A DNA stretch of 64,000 nt, taken from Stentor roeselii (lineage: Eukaryota; Ciliophora; Heterotrichea; Heterotrichida; Stentoridae). Below, one piece after another: positions 36,800 through 46,528 of the stretch. Within the stretch, counting starts at the first letter, position 1. Each line of letters begins with the position of its first letter. Below the pieces are notes generated by a model. It was not told the origin of the DNA. It ran no database searches and saw only the letters and a program-made list of their open reading frames with translations. A program made the position numbers and the translations under genes. The stretch spans positions 21,328-85,327 of the forward strand of contig RSEH01000212.1 of NCBI GenBank assembly GCA_006503475.1, written 5' to 3'.

Positions 36800-38292
36800 T
36801 GAAAATCTGTTCAGGGTACTCGACATGGTCGCTTCGAAGACAGCTTCAAACAATTTTTATCACAATCTACTCGATTCTTATCTCTCTTTATGTTTTAATG
36901 ACTGTGCTACAGTTGAGTTGGCTTGAAAATTATTTGAATGAGAACTCTTATGATGTTATTAAAGGGAACATGATTGACCAGTTGAAACTTATTTCAGATT
37001 CAGAAGTTCTTCATGTTATGATTGGAATAGAACGCATTCAGAACCTTGTCTTGATGAGGGCATTAATGGTTGAAGTCACTTTAGGATTTAGCTCGGTAAG
37101 TAACAATTACTTTGAAAAAGCGACTGCAATTAATTCAAAAAAAGTTGGCTACACTACTTTTAATTATTCATATGGGTATCATTCAAGATTTAGCGATTTA
37201 AGTGAGGAAGGGGAGGATATTGTTTCAAGAATGGCTGGGTTGAATCCGATTCTTGGAACTTTATTTGAAGAGACCATGACTTCAATTTATGAAGGGTTTT
37301 ATACTGATGAAATTCTTAATTTTAGTCCTTTAGTGTACTTTGATGATTCAAGTTACTCTCCTTTGAATCGTGAATGGTTTTATAAAGCAGTTGATACACC
37401 TAAATTATTGATATCGACTGAGCCTTATTTCGACTATACGACTAATCAACTTATAATCACTGTCTCGAAAGCGATTTTAAAGAATTCGACTGCCTTCGGA
37501 GTTGTTGCTGCTGATATTAGTATTGCTCAATATACTAAAACACTCAGTAATATTAGAGTCACTTCGAGTGGAAGAGTTTTTCTAGTGTCTGCTGGGGGAA
37601 TTATTATGAATCCGCATCCTTCTTGGGAAAAGCTTAGTATTTATCGAATTTATAATGAATCTTTAACTGGGATTAAATATAGTGTGTGGGAAGAAATGAA
37701 GAAACAAAAATCTGGAAGTGAATTTGAAATGGATATTACAGGGTTTGGAAGGTGCTTTCTTATTATTAATATCATCAAGTTCGGTAATGAAACTCAGTAT
37801 TTTATGTTTTCAGTTATTCAAAAGAGCAGTATTCAATCTCCTACAAAGAAACTTGAAGATTCTTTTAAAAAAATTTATAATTATTTGTTTTGGAGTGTTA
37901 TTATTATTTCTGCGATTTTTCTTTTGATTTCTATTGTTTTGATTTATTATTTTGCTAGAAGCGCTACCAAGAAGTTCAGTATGATTAATCAAATTTTAGA
38001 AAAAGTCAAAGGTAGAGCGTGTTTTCAGTATATTACTAGAAATTGTTCTTTTGAAGATATAAAAAAAAATGACTCAGGTGTTAAAACCCTAGTTGAAAAC
38101 TGTGAAGAAAAAATAAATTTCTTAACAGAAAAAGAGCAAAACTTCAAATATTTCAAATGGGATCAAACACGTCCAAGTAATGCAATGCTTCATTCAAGAT
38201 GGAAAAGAAAAATATATCCTTTCAACAAATACTCTGAGAAAGACCCTCACTGGAACCGAGCAATTGACGAGATTGGAAAATTAGTAGGATAA
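36799..38292 (+). CDS. Cache-domain membrane receptor, copy 1 of 3
   Basis: The 497-residue protein has one membrane span at about 18-40, a large outer domain, a second span at about 360-386 and a cytosolic tail. The outer domain reads as a double Cache ligand sensor: YSPLNREWFYKAVDTP, ISTEPYFDYTTNQ, ITVSKAIL, FGVVAADISIAQY and GRVFLVSAGGIIMNPHPSW. Cache domains bind small molecules such as amino acids outside the cell. No kinase, cyclase or methyl-accepting module follows; instead the tail ends in a motif shared with the next two genes (YFKW..TRP, W, YPFNK, W). Its ATG overlaps the stop of the PWWP gene (TAATG). Confidence 0.8.
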   Translation: MKICSGYSTWSLRRQLQTIFITIYSILISLYVLMTVLQLSWLENYLNENSYDVIKGNMIDQLKLISDSEVLHVMIGIERIQNLVLMRALMVEVTLGFSSVSNNYFEKATAINSKKVGYTTFNYSYGYHSRFSDLSEEGEDIVSRMAGLNPILGTLFEETMTSIYEGFYTDEILNFSPLVYFDDSSYSPLNREWFYKAVDTPKLLISTEPYFDYTTNQLIITVSKAILKNSTAFGVVAADISIAQYTKTLSNIRVTSSGRVFLVSAGGIIMNPHPSWEKLSIYRIYNESLTGIKYSVWEEMKKQKSGSEFEMDITGFGRCFLIINIIKFGNETQYFMFSVIQKSSIQSPTKKLEDSFKKIYNYLFWSVIIISAIFLLISIVLIYYFARSATKKFSMINQILEKVKGRACFQYITRNCSFEDIKKNDSGVKTLVENCEEKINFLTEKEQNFKYFKWDQTRPSNAMLHSRWKRKIYPFNKYSEKDPHWNRAIDEIGKLVG

Positions 38293-38295
38293 TAA

Positions 38296-39807
38296 ATGGG
38301 ACTTAAACAAGAATTCAGTAAACTTGACCTTTCAAGGCAAATCCAGTTAACCTTCGTTGTTTTTATCGTAATTCTTTCTGCTATCATGGTCACTATCACA
38401 AAACTTCAACTCACTTGGCTGGAAAAAGAAGTCCATTCCCAGGCGAAAGATGAAATTGAAGAAAGTGTCTTCGAAAAAATGAGAATTTTGGCAAAGTCTC
38501 AATCAGAGTTCATAGAAAATGAGTTTAAAAATTATATCAAACTTGTTCATGTTATGAAAAATTTGACTGAAACTGTTTTAGAAGAAAATTCGAAAGTTGA
38601 GAATTTTTTGAAGGAAACTATTCCGAAATATGCTACTTCGGTTCTTGAGGATGTAAAGGACTGGACTACTTTTGTTTATGGATCGAAGTATGGAGAAGCG
38701 AATGATGGTGAAGAGAAGGTATTGGTTTATGAGCTATCGAGACTTAACCCTGTTATTCAGTCTTTAAGAGCATCAACATATGTTAATATATATCAAGGAT
38801 TTGAGTTGAAGGAAATTTATAATAGGTATCCTGGCGTCAACTATGAGACAACCAGCTACACTCCAATAGTCCGAGAATGGTACTTCCGAGCTGCTGAAAG
38901 CCCTAAAGAAACAATCCTAACAGAGCCTTACATCGACCCACTAACCAACACCTGGGTATTTTCCACTTCAATCGCAATAAAAAACTCAACAAAAGACGTG
39001 ATCGGAGTAGCCGGGGCAGACATAACCTTGAAATCAATAACAGAAAAAATAACCCACATCAGTTTACTAGACGGTTACGAAATTCTCGTCACAGAAGCAG
39101 GAATGATTTTAACTAAACCAGCGAGTTGGAACATTGAAGAAACAGCGCGAATTTATGATACAAGTGAAACAGGTTTTTCTTATGAACTTTGGGAAAAAGT
39201 GCTGAAAAGTACCCCAGGTGATAGTTTTGACTTTCAAGATTTGAATGGAACTGATTATTTCATGGTAGTTGATCATATTTCTCCTTTTCAATACAGTTCA
39301 AATGTCACACATTTTGTTTTACTTTTCGTGAATAAGCAGAAAGTAAAAAAACCTGTTGATGATTTGGATCATCAATTTAGAAATATCAATGAAATCATGT
39401 TTTGGGTTGTTATTAGTATTACTTCAGGTGTTATTGTTATTTCATTTTTCCTTATTTACTTTCAGGTCAAGAGCACTATTGCCCAGCTTAGGACTATTGA
39501 GAAACTCTTTAGGAATATTATTAGAAGGTCTTTGTTCACTCGGGCGACTCGTGATGTGAATTTAAGGAAACTTGATTTTAGGAAAAGTGGAATTGAAGAA
39601 TTGGCTGAAGGGTGCAAGTATAAAGTTAAGAAAATCTCTGGGTTAGAAGAAAAGTTTAATTACTTCAAATGGGGACTTACTAGGCCGAAGGATGCGCATA
39701 TTTATTTTACCTGGACCAATAATGTGTTTCCATTCAACAAGCACTACGGCAAAAAAATCGACTGGCGAGAAAAGCTTAAAATGCTCGAAAAGCCAACTTT
39801 AAAGTAA
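38296..39807 (+). CDS. Cache-domain membrane receptor, copy 2 of 3
   Basis: The 503-residue protein is a paralog of its left neighbour. Spans lie at about 16-36 and 364-388. The Cache region shows YTPIVREWYFRAAESP, LTEPYIDPLTNTW, FSTSIAIKN, GVAGADITLKS and GYEILVTEAGMILTKPASW. The tail ends YFKWGLTRP, then WTNNVFPFNK, then DWREKL, matching copy 1. It begins just 3 nt after copy 1 stops. Ligand is unknown; the conserved WYF/W-x-R pocket segment around the REW motif is characteristic of amino-acid-type double Cache sensors, but binding residues cannot be assigned reliably by eye. Confidence 0.8.
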   Translation: MGLKQEFSKLDLSRQIQLTFVVFIVILSAIMVTITKLQLTWLEKEVHSQAKDEIEESVFEKMRILAKSQSEFIENEFKNYIKLVHVMKNLTETVLEENSKVENFLKETIPKYATSVLEDVKDWTTFVYGSKYGEANDGEEKVLVYELSRLNPVIQSLRASTYVNIYQGFELKEIYNRYPGVNYETTSYTPIVREWYFRAAESPKETILTEPYIDPLTNTWVFSTSIAIKNSTKDVIGVAGADITLKSITEKITHISLLDGYEILVTEAGMILTKPASWNIEETARIYDTSETGFSYELWEKVLKSTPGDSFDFQDLNGTDYFMVVDHISPFQYSSNVTHFVLLFVNKQKVKKPVDDLDHQFRNINEIMFWVVISITSGVIVISFFLIYFQVKSTIAQLRTIEKLFRNIIRRSLFTRATRDVNLRKLDFRKSGIEELAEGCKYKVKKISGLEEKFNYFKWGLTRPKDAHIYFTWTNNVFPFNKHYGKKIDWREKLKMLEKPTLK

Positions 39808-39816
39808 CATAAATAA

Positions 39817-41337
39817 ATGGGAAAGCAAGGTAAAGTAAGTTCACTCTTCGGAACCCTAAGCATATCATTGCAAGCCCAGCTTTTCTTGATAATCTGCTAC
39901 GTGATTCTCTGTTTTACGCTAATAATCATAACCTATTACCAACTCGACTGGCTGAGGGACACAGTGATTTCCAATTCCGAAGACTTCTTACAAGACAACC
40001 TAAGAAGGCAAATTAAAGCAGAAATCGCGCTGAAGTCTCAAACAGTCAAGCAAGTCTTTAACAACTCCGAAGAACTTCTTATGTCTTTAGTGATGCTGGA
40101 GCAACAGCTGCTTAAATCAACAATTTTCAAGTCTAAAAACCTGCCTCAAGATATGGAACTGGAATCTGGAGAGCTTTTCTATGAATCTGCTGTTGTTATG
40201 AGACAGGAAAATTTCGACTCGAAAGGTGAAAAAGATGAGAAAAGTTTGAGTTTTTTATCTGAAGCTTTTAGATCTTTTTATTATGAACCGTTTTTTTACT
40301 ATCAAACTGGATTTACTGGACAGGACAACTTAGCTTATCCAGGTTTTTACTTCGGTGAGCGAGACTACGACTATCAACTGAGGCAGTGGTTTTACAATGC
40401 CTCTGATTCGAAATTCTTGATCACGCAACCCCATTTTGATGAGTTTTTTCAGGATGTTAAAACTTTTTCATTTTCTAGAAAAGTTAAGAGCAGTGGCCAG
40501 GTCGCTATGCAACTGAAATTAAAACTCGATTCACTATTTCAGGAAGTTTTTCGCACCTATTCATTGAAACATGAGCAGCATTACATGGTTGTTTCTAATG
40601 ACGGTTTTATTTTAGCTATTTCAGATGACTGGGCAGGACGAAAAGACAAGATCATGAAAGTATTCAATGAAACAATCGGTATTTCATCAAAAAAATGGGA
40701 AAAAATCAAAGACAGTGACGATTTTGAAGAACTATTTAAATTCACCCGTCCTAAAAACCCTTATAAAGTAAAAAACAGCGACGAAGGCACTGAGTACCGA
40801 CTGATGAAAATCGATATAAAAGTGAATCCTTTAACTTTTTACTTAATTGTTTGTTACAGGTTCGAAGATCTTTCCGACCAAATCGACGACATCAGAGAAA
40901 ATTTCAACGAAACCTTCAACACGATCTTTTACATCATCCTCATCATCGGAATCATCATCGTCATCGTCATTCTCATAGTTGTCCGACTTGCCATCAGAGA
41001 CCTGGTGATCAAGTTTTTCGCCTTCGAAGCAGTCCTCGACAAGATTTTTTCAAGAGCTCTTTACAAAGACTCAACTCAAATGATGGACCTCAGCCAGTTA
41101 CTTGTAAAACCTGGAATGTTCAGTGATTTAATTTCTGCATTCGAGGCAAGAATGAGGCAGCTTCGTCAAAAAGAAGAAAAAAACTCTGACTTCTTCATGA
41201 AAAAAATCAAACCTCCTGAAACTTATCTTTACCTGGACTGGAAAAATAAAGTTTATCCTAAAGGCAACTCGATTAAGTCAAAGGTGGACTGGGTTGATTC
41301 TCTTAGAGCATTAAAAAAAAATAAGGATTATTTTTAG
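39817..41337 (+). CDS. Cache-domain membrane receptor, copy 3 of 3 (divergent)
   Basis: The 506-residue protein has the same layout: spans at about 24-44 and 367-392, a Cache-type outer domain (YDYQLRQWFYNASDS, ITQPHFDEFFQDV, HYMVVSNDGFILAISDDW) and the shared tail in weaker form (IKPPETYLYLDWKNKVYP, KVDWVDSLRAL). It is more diverged than copies 1 and 2: the GVxAADI segment of the Cache domain is not evident and a longer acidic insert precedes the REW-equivalent. It starts 9 nt after copy 2. The three genes form a tandem array created by duplication. Confidence 0.75.
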   Translation: MGKQGKVSSLFGTLSISLQAQLFLIICYVILCFTLIIITYYQLDWLRDTVISNSEDFLQDNLRRQIKAEIALKSQTVKQVFNNSEELLMSLVMLEQQLLKSTIFKSKNLPQDMELESGELFYESAVVMRQENFDSKGEKDEKSLSFLSEAFRSFYYEPFFYYQTGFTGQDNLAYPGFYFGERDYDYQLRQWFYNASDSKFLITQPHFDEFFQDVKTFSFSRKVKSSGQVAMQLKLKLDSLFQEVFRTYSLKHEQHYMVVSNDGFILAISDDWAGRKDKIMKVFNETIGISSKKWEKIKDSDDFEELFKFTRPKNPYKVKNSDEGTEYRLMKIDIKVNPLTFYLIVCYRFEDLSDQIDDIRENFNETFNTIFYIILIIGIIIVIVILIVVRLAIRDLVIKFFAFEAVLDKIFSRALYKDSTQMMDLSQLLVKPGMFSDLISAFEARMRQLRQKEEKNSDFFMKKIKPPETYLYLDWKNKVYPKGNSIKSKVDWVDSLRALKKNKDYF

Positions 41338-41373
41338 AGTTTTATATTTTTTACTTTATATTTATTTCTTTGA

Positions 41374-42105
41374 ATGGGAAATTTTACTTTTTCTATTCTT
41401 CGCATTTTTGAGTACTCTTTTCAAAGGACTGCTTCTGAGGACCTGGAAACGCTGAAGAAAAAAGTTGTTTCGGTTGAAGAAAGATGTGACGGGCTTGAAT
41501 TTTTGCAAGACCCGAGACCTGGGTTCAGGTCTTTTTTATTGCTGAGGACGAAAGATAACTGTTACATTCGAGTTGATTACCCGGAAGGCTCTGTCGAGCC
41601 TCTGGTCAATTTTAACTACAGAGAAAGTATGAATTGTGAGTCTTTTCGTTATTCTTTAGTGAAAGAAGAACTGACACTTGAACAGGCTTTGGAAATTATC
41701 AGAAAACATTCAGTCAAACTGCCTTTTCAATGGAATTCTCATAATTCTCAGCATGTTTGTTTAGATTCTTTCAGAGAAATGACTGGAATTCATACTTTTT
41801 TACTTAGGAATGATTATCTTAGGTGGCGTAGGCAAAGATTTCATTCTAAGGATAAAAAAGATGCTCATGAAAGAGACTCTAGAGAACTTATAGTCAAAAA
41901 ATGGAAAAAGGAACTTGGACCTGAATTAGACTCGGAAAAAATTGAAAATTTTTATGGGCCTAGGATAAGAAGGGATTCTTGGGAAATGTTTGAATTTGCT
42001 GTTCACTTGGCTTCTGTCAAGTATTGGGAAAAGTTTATGGATCCTGGGTTTAAAGAAATTCGAAAAAAAATCTGGAAAAGAGCTGAGATGGGGAGTTCGA
42101 ATTAA
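41374..42105 (+). CDS. Unknown protein, 243 aa
   Basis: No family is recognised with confidence. The N-terminus has a short hydrophobic start, then a mixed alpha/beta region. One segment, LPFQWNSHNSQHVCLDSF, recalls the 'NC-x-HF' motif of LRAT/PPPDE-type cysteine hydrolases but has Ser in place of the Cys, so this is only a hint. The C-terminal half is charged and helical (RWRRQRFHSKDKKD). It follows the Cache array by 36 nt on the same strand; whether it is functionally linked to the receptors is unknown. Confidence 0.6.
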   Translation: MGNFTFSILRIFEYSFQRTASEDLETLKKKVVSVEERCDGLEFLQDPRPGFRSFLLLRTKDNCYIRVDYPEGSVEPLVNFNYRESMNCESFRYSLVKEELTLEQALEIIRKHSVKLPFQWNSHNSQHVCLDSFREMTGIHTFLLRNDYLRWRRQRFHSKDKKDAHERDSRELIVKKWKKELGPELDSEKIENFYGPRIRRDSWEMFEFAVHLASVKYWEKFMDPGFKEIRKKIWKRAEMGSSN

Positions 42106-42470
42106 TAATTTTCCAGTTATCTTTCATGAGAAATTCATACATTTTCTTTACTAACTATCCTTAAAATTAAGATCAGATTGTAAAGTGAAAAATTCTTGAA
42201 ATTTCATTCAATCTAAAATATATTCAAATAGTCTTAGTATTAAAGTTCTCTAAAAAATGAAATTTAGTTATAATATTATAACTCACTACTCAAAATTTGG
42301 ATTTTTGAAAATATTTTAAAGTTTATTATTTAATATCAAGACCTAATCTTATCTAATTCTCCAATTAAATCATCATCACTTTTCTTAGTATAAAATAATT
42401 CTTTTTCATGAAAAAATTATTGATCCTTTTCTAATAATCACTCTAAATCAAACTCTTTGATAATAAGTTT
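42106..42470. other. Intergenic, no gene seen
   Basis: AT-rich throughout, no frame of note and no convincing structure. The last 100 nt before the golgin gene are A/T/C-rich with few G. Confidence 0.4.
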
Positions 42471-43685
42471 ATGGACGAAAGCGGATTAGAATCGACATCA
42501 ACTCCACTACCAGACCATGAAGAATCATCAAATGACAAGCTGCAACAAAAAATTGACCGACTTACTCTTTTACTTAAAAAGGCAAAGGAGACGATTCTTG
42601 ATTTAACAATCCGTCTTCGAGAACAAGAACTTGACTTGAAGTCAAAAGATGAAGAACTTATATCGTTTAGGTCAAAGTTTTCCTTGATTTCTAAGTATAA
42701 ACCTCCCAAGTCTGAGTCAATTTCTGATATAATTACTCGAGTGAAGGTATTTGATGATGTTTATTGTTTTGTTGACTCTCATAGAGGACACTTTTGGCTT
42801 CATGAAAGCATGATTACTTCGAAACATGTACTACCTGAGATCATTGACAGTAAACATAATAAAAAATACTTAAGTGACCAAATCACCTTTGCCGTTCAAG
42901 AGTGGAAAGACAAATATCTGAAACTGAGTGATCAAATCTCTGTCTACGAGGAAAACAATGAAAACCTAAAGAAAATGGTTCAAGAACTCAATAAGCAAAA
43001 TGAAAATATGGAAAAGGACTTGAAGCTCTTGAGGTTCAATAATGTAGAAAAAGTTATAAAGACTGCTTTTGCACTATATGAAGATGTTTCTGAAATCGTA
43101 GTTGAAGATAATGCTCATAGCGAAAAAATCAATGATGTTCAAAAGGGATTCAATCTTCTAAATGAGACTTTTCAAGATGGAGAGGCTGCAAGGGTTAAAG
43201 ATAATTTATTGATTATTCTGAGATATTTGATGGATTTGGCTAAAAGATTAATTAGTGCTCGAAACGAACTCAAAGCTCAGGATCTGGCTTGGAGAAGTGC
43301 TTGTGATAGTTTACTCAAGGAAAAGGAAGAAATGAAAGTTCTTCTCAGTAAAATCAAAGGAGAAAATTTAAACAGGTAATTAAAAAACAGAAACTCTGAA
43401 TTCAGCGAAATACTCGAAAAAAACAAAATCGAAACTGAGGTTCTAATAGGAAAATTAAATAAAGAACTAAAGAAAAAAGATGATGAATTATCGAAAAGTA
43501 TCAATGTTGGGTACGTTAAGCAGGTGCTAATTCAATACCTGCTGTCAAATGACTCTCAAGTACAAGAAAGAATGCTTAGTGTCTTGTCAAACTTGCTAAA
43601 TTTCACATTAGAAGAAAATCAAAAATTAAGAGAACGATTGTCAGGAAAAGGAATGTTTAGTAAATTTCTATATAACTCTACTTAG
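42471..43685 (+). CDS. GRIP-domain golgin (two exons)
   Basis: Joining two frames across a 15-nt intron (43376-43390) gives a 399-residue protein. Most of it is coiled coil (about 22-75 and 140-340). The last 60 residues form a GRIP domain: NVGYVKQVLIQYLLSND, then ERMLSVLSNLLNFTLEEN, with the Tyr near the start that contacts Arl1. GRIP golgins bind Arl1 on the trans-Golgi and tether vesicles. Without splicing the protein would stop before the GRIP domain. Two short coils at 13-25 and a TPLPDHEESS acidic lead precede the rods. The start is the ATG at 42471. Confidence 0.85.
43376..43390 (+). other. 15-nt intron of the golgin gene
   Basis: The sequence is GTAATTAAAAAACAG, splitting an Arg codon (AG/A). 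Removal restores the frame into the GRIP domain; unspliced RNA stops at once at TAA. Confidence 0.92.
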
Positions 43686-43745
43686 ATCTATAAAGCTTTT
43701 CTTTAATTTCCAGGTTTAATATTTGAAGTAAACATATGGTTATAA

Positions 43746-44513
43746 ATGGAGAACGATCATTGGACTCTAGAAAATATACCCGGTGTTCAAGAAATGGAAG
43801 AGTTTGATAAGGTCAAACTTGAAGATCAAAAGAATGATCCTAAGCGAAAGCGAATCATCACCAAACAGATTAATCAAGCCTTGGTGTTGTTTAAAACTTC
43901 GAATGGGAAGTTAGTGAAAAAAGAATACCTCCGGGTAGCCATCATTCGCAAATTTAAGAAGCTGGTAAAGAAAGTCCTAAGCGGAAACTACTACAAGCTC
44001 AAACTCTACCAAGGAATGCGGTCATCCGAAGTGAAAACGAACAAGTTACTCTTAGAATTGGTTGAAATGATTAAATCCTCTCTCAATGTTCTTGAATGTC
44101 TTACAAGCCCCGACAACACCCCGACCCAAGACTTCACCATTCTCAAGAAAAAAACTCAAAACCAGTTCAAAACATATAACAACAAATACTTGCTAACTTT
44201 TTTCAACCACGAAGAAACCAGGAAATGTTTTTATTACTTCGTCAACTATTTGTTTGCTGACTTGTCTGTTGTGAATCTCAGCAAAGCACTGAAAATAAAG
44301 TGTTGTGACTCAACAAATCACTGTGAAGAATGCTTTTTAAACTGGAAAAAACTACAACAAATTCTTCTTTATGATATTTTTGAAAATATTGGACTTAGAC
44401 CATGGAGACCAACGATTGTAGATGATTTAAAGCCGAGTCATTCTTTGATTGATGACTTGTTTTTTGAGGTGGGTGAGAGAGAACTGCTGAATGATGATGA
44501 AATAACTAATTAA
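43746..44513 (+). CDS. Unknown protein with CCxS-x2-H-x3-C-x3-W motif (paralog of 19177-19668)
   Basis: The 255-residue protein is basic and helical. Near residue 180 it has KCCDSTNHCEECFLNWKKL, which lines up with RCCSSVQHSSKCLKRWKGI in the 163-residue protein at 19177. Conserved positions are Cys-Cys, Ser, His, Cys, Trp and Lys. An extra Cys pair (HCEEC) occurs only here. The N-terminal half (about 40-110) is Lys-rich and could bind nucleic acid, but no domain is recognised. GGTTATAA abuts the ATG. Confidence 0.65.
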   Translation: MENDHWTLENIPGVQEMEEFDKVKLEDQKNDPKRKRIITKQINQALVLFKTSNGKLVKKEYLRVAIIRKFKKLVKKVLSGNYYKLKLYQGMRSSEVKTNKLLLELVEMIKSSLNVLECLTSPDNTPTQDFTILKKKTQNQFKTYNNKYLLTFFNHEETRKCFYYFVNYLFADLSVVNLSKALKIKCCDSTNHCEECFLNWKKLQQILLYDIFENIGLRPWRPTIVDDLKPSHSLIDDLFFEVGERELLNDDEITN

Positions 44514-45294
44514 TGATTACCTTTATATTTTAAATGTAGATAGGCGGAAAAGAAGACATTTTTTTGGGGGATTTTCTGAGGAGAGATTGTTGGAAAGTGA
44601 GTTTTAGATTGAATTTAAATGGAATTTGGGTTCGGTTTTAATTGGTGATGAAGTGAAAGTTAAAAAATTATTTTTAATGAAAGATTTTTACATGAAGAAT
44701 GGATGATTGTGAATTAATTGAGTAGGAGTCAGATAATTATGTTTTTTAGGCTGTTTGAATCAATATCAGGAAAATTGTTGATTGGAAAATTTTAAATTAA
44801 TGTCTACAGAATTCAAATATTTTAATTTCTACGAAATCTTGTAAATTCTAAAAAGGATGGAAAAATTATTTGGAATGGGAAGATTGAAATTTGTTGAATT
44901 AAAGTAGAAGGTTAGTATTAATGGATTGGAGAATGAAATCTTTAACTAACTTAAGTAATACCTTGATTTGATTTTTTATTAATAAAGTGTTAGATAGATA
45001 TTTAAAAAAATAACAAAGAAAAGAATATTATAAGAAAAATCAGACTTTGGTTTGTTTCTTATTAGTTTCGATTAACCTACAGACGATAATATCAATTAAA
45101 ATTCAACCTAAAATCCCCAAAAAATTCCAAACTTAAAACCTCTCAACCCTCTCATTAAAACCCATCCTCAACTCAATACCCAATAAAAACTCTTCAACCC
45201 ATTCTCTTCCAAACTTCCAAATCCAAAAAAAATTTCCCAAATCCATATTTTTTCGATCTTTCAAAGACCCTTAAAATCTAGTGACGTATTATAA
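44514..45294. other. Intergenic, strongly skewed flanks
   Basis: There is no gene. The left 200 nt, 3' of the preceding gene, are G/T-rich and C-poor. The right 190 nt (about 45095-45270), 5' of aspartate aminotransferase, are C/A-rich and nearly G-free. Between them the sequence is AT-rich. GTATTATAA directly precedes the next ATG. Confidence 0.6.
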
Positions 45295-46518
45295 ATGGAA
45301 GACCTTTTCAGTCAAGTGCAGCAAGCACCTCCAGACCCAATCCTCGGAACAGCAGAAGCCTTTAAAAAAGACACAAGTCGCGACAAGGTGAATTTAGGAG
45401 TTGGAGCATACCGAACCGATGAAGGACTTCCTTACATTTTCAAGTCAGTCCGTTTAGCAGAGGAACGAATCTATTCCGACAGTTCAATAAACAAAGAGTA
45501 CCTTCCAATGAGAGGTCTTGACACCTTCAACACCCTATCCCGAGAGTTGCTTTTAACCAAAACATCATCAGCAGTTCAACAAGGCCGAGTGGCGTCAATT
45601 CAGACTATTTCTGGAACAGGTTCTTTAAGACTTGGAGCCGAATTTTTGAAGTCTTTTTTCACGACGCCAGCAGTTTATGTGAGTAATCCGACGTGGGGTA
45701 ATCATATCTCGATATTTAAGAAAGCTGGACATGAAGTCAGGGAATATCCTTATTGGGACCCGAAAACTAGAGGGTTTAATTTTGAAGGAATGATGGAAAG
45801 TTTGGCACAGGCTCCGCAGTTTTCAGTTGTTTTGTTGCATGTCTGTGCTCATAACCCCACTGGAGTTGATCCCACTCGTGAACAGTGGCATCATATTGCA
45901 GAGGTTATGATGCAGAAAAAACTTATACCGTATTTTGATAGTGCTTATCAGGGATTTGCTTCGGGTGACTTGGATTATGATGCTTATTCTGTTAGGTATT
46001 TTGTGGAAAAAGGATTTCAGTGCTTGATTAGTCAAAGTTATGCAAAGAATATGGGACTTTATGGAGAACGCATAGGATCACTTCACATAGTATGCCACAA
46101 CAAAGAAACCTCCTTCAAAGTTCTAAGCCAATTAGAGATCCTAGCCAGAATAATGTATTCCAACCCTCCAATGCACGGAGCCTACATCGCATCCACCATT
46201 CTTTCAGACGAGTCCTTAAAATCCAGTTGGAAGTCAGAATTATCAGAAGTATCAAAAAGAATAATCCAAATGCGTCATCGTCTAGTAGAAGAACTAACAA
46301 AGCTTAAAGTTCCAGGTGACTGGAGTCACGTGACTTCTCAAATAGGAATGTTCAGCTACACAGGTCTTTCCCCATCTCAATGCGAGAACATGATAAACAA
46401 GTGGCACTGTTACATGTTGAAAAACGGGCGAATATCAATGAGCGGCATCAACACGAAGAACGTGACTTACTTGGCGCGTGCCATAAAGGACTCAGTCGAC
46501 CCTCAAGCCAAACTTTAA
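45295..46518 (+). CDS. GOT1: Aspartate aminotransferase (cytosolic type)
   Basis: The 407-residue PLP enzyme interconverts aspartate/2-oxoglutarate and oxaloacetate/glutamate. Motifs are in order: DPILGTAEAFKKD, KVNLGVGAYRTDEG, YLPMRGLDTF, SGTGSLRLGAEF, NPTWGNH, HNPTGVDPT, YFDSAYQGFASG and SQSYAKNMGLYGER, with the Schiff-base lysine near residue 250. Length fits the eukaryotic family. No mitochondrial presequence is seen, so the enzyme is probably cytosolic. The substrate-binding GRISMSGIN near the C-terminus is present. The gene is intact and shows three composition blocks with edges near 45600 and 46070. Confidence 0.96.
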   Translation: MEDLFSQVQQAPPDPILGTAEAFKKDTSRDKVNLGVGAYRTDEGLPYIFKSVRLAEERIYSDSSINKEYLPMRGLDTFNTLSRELLLTKTSSAVQQGRVASIQTISGTGSLRLGAEFLKSFFTTPAVYVSNPTWGNHISIFKKAGHEVREYPYWDPKTRGFNFEGMMESLAQAPQFSVVLLHVCAHNPTGVDPTREQWHHIAEVMMQKKLIPYFDSAYQGFASGDLDYDAYSVRYFVEKGFQCLISQSYAKNMGLYGERIGSLHIVCHNKETSFKVLSQLEILARIMYSNPPMHGAYIASTILSDESLKSSWKSELSEVSKRIIQMRHRLVEELTKLKVPGDWSHVTSQIGMFSYTGLSPSQCENMINKWHCYMLKNGRISMSGINTKNVTYLARAIKDSVDPQAKL

Positions 46519-46528
46519 TAATAGTTAG

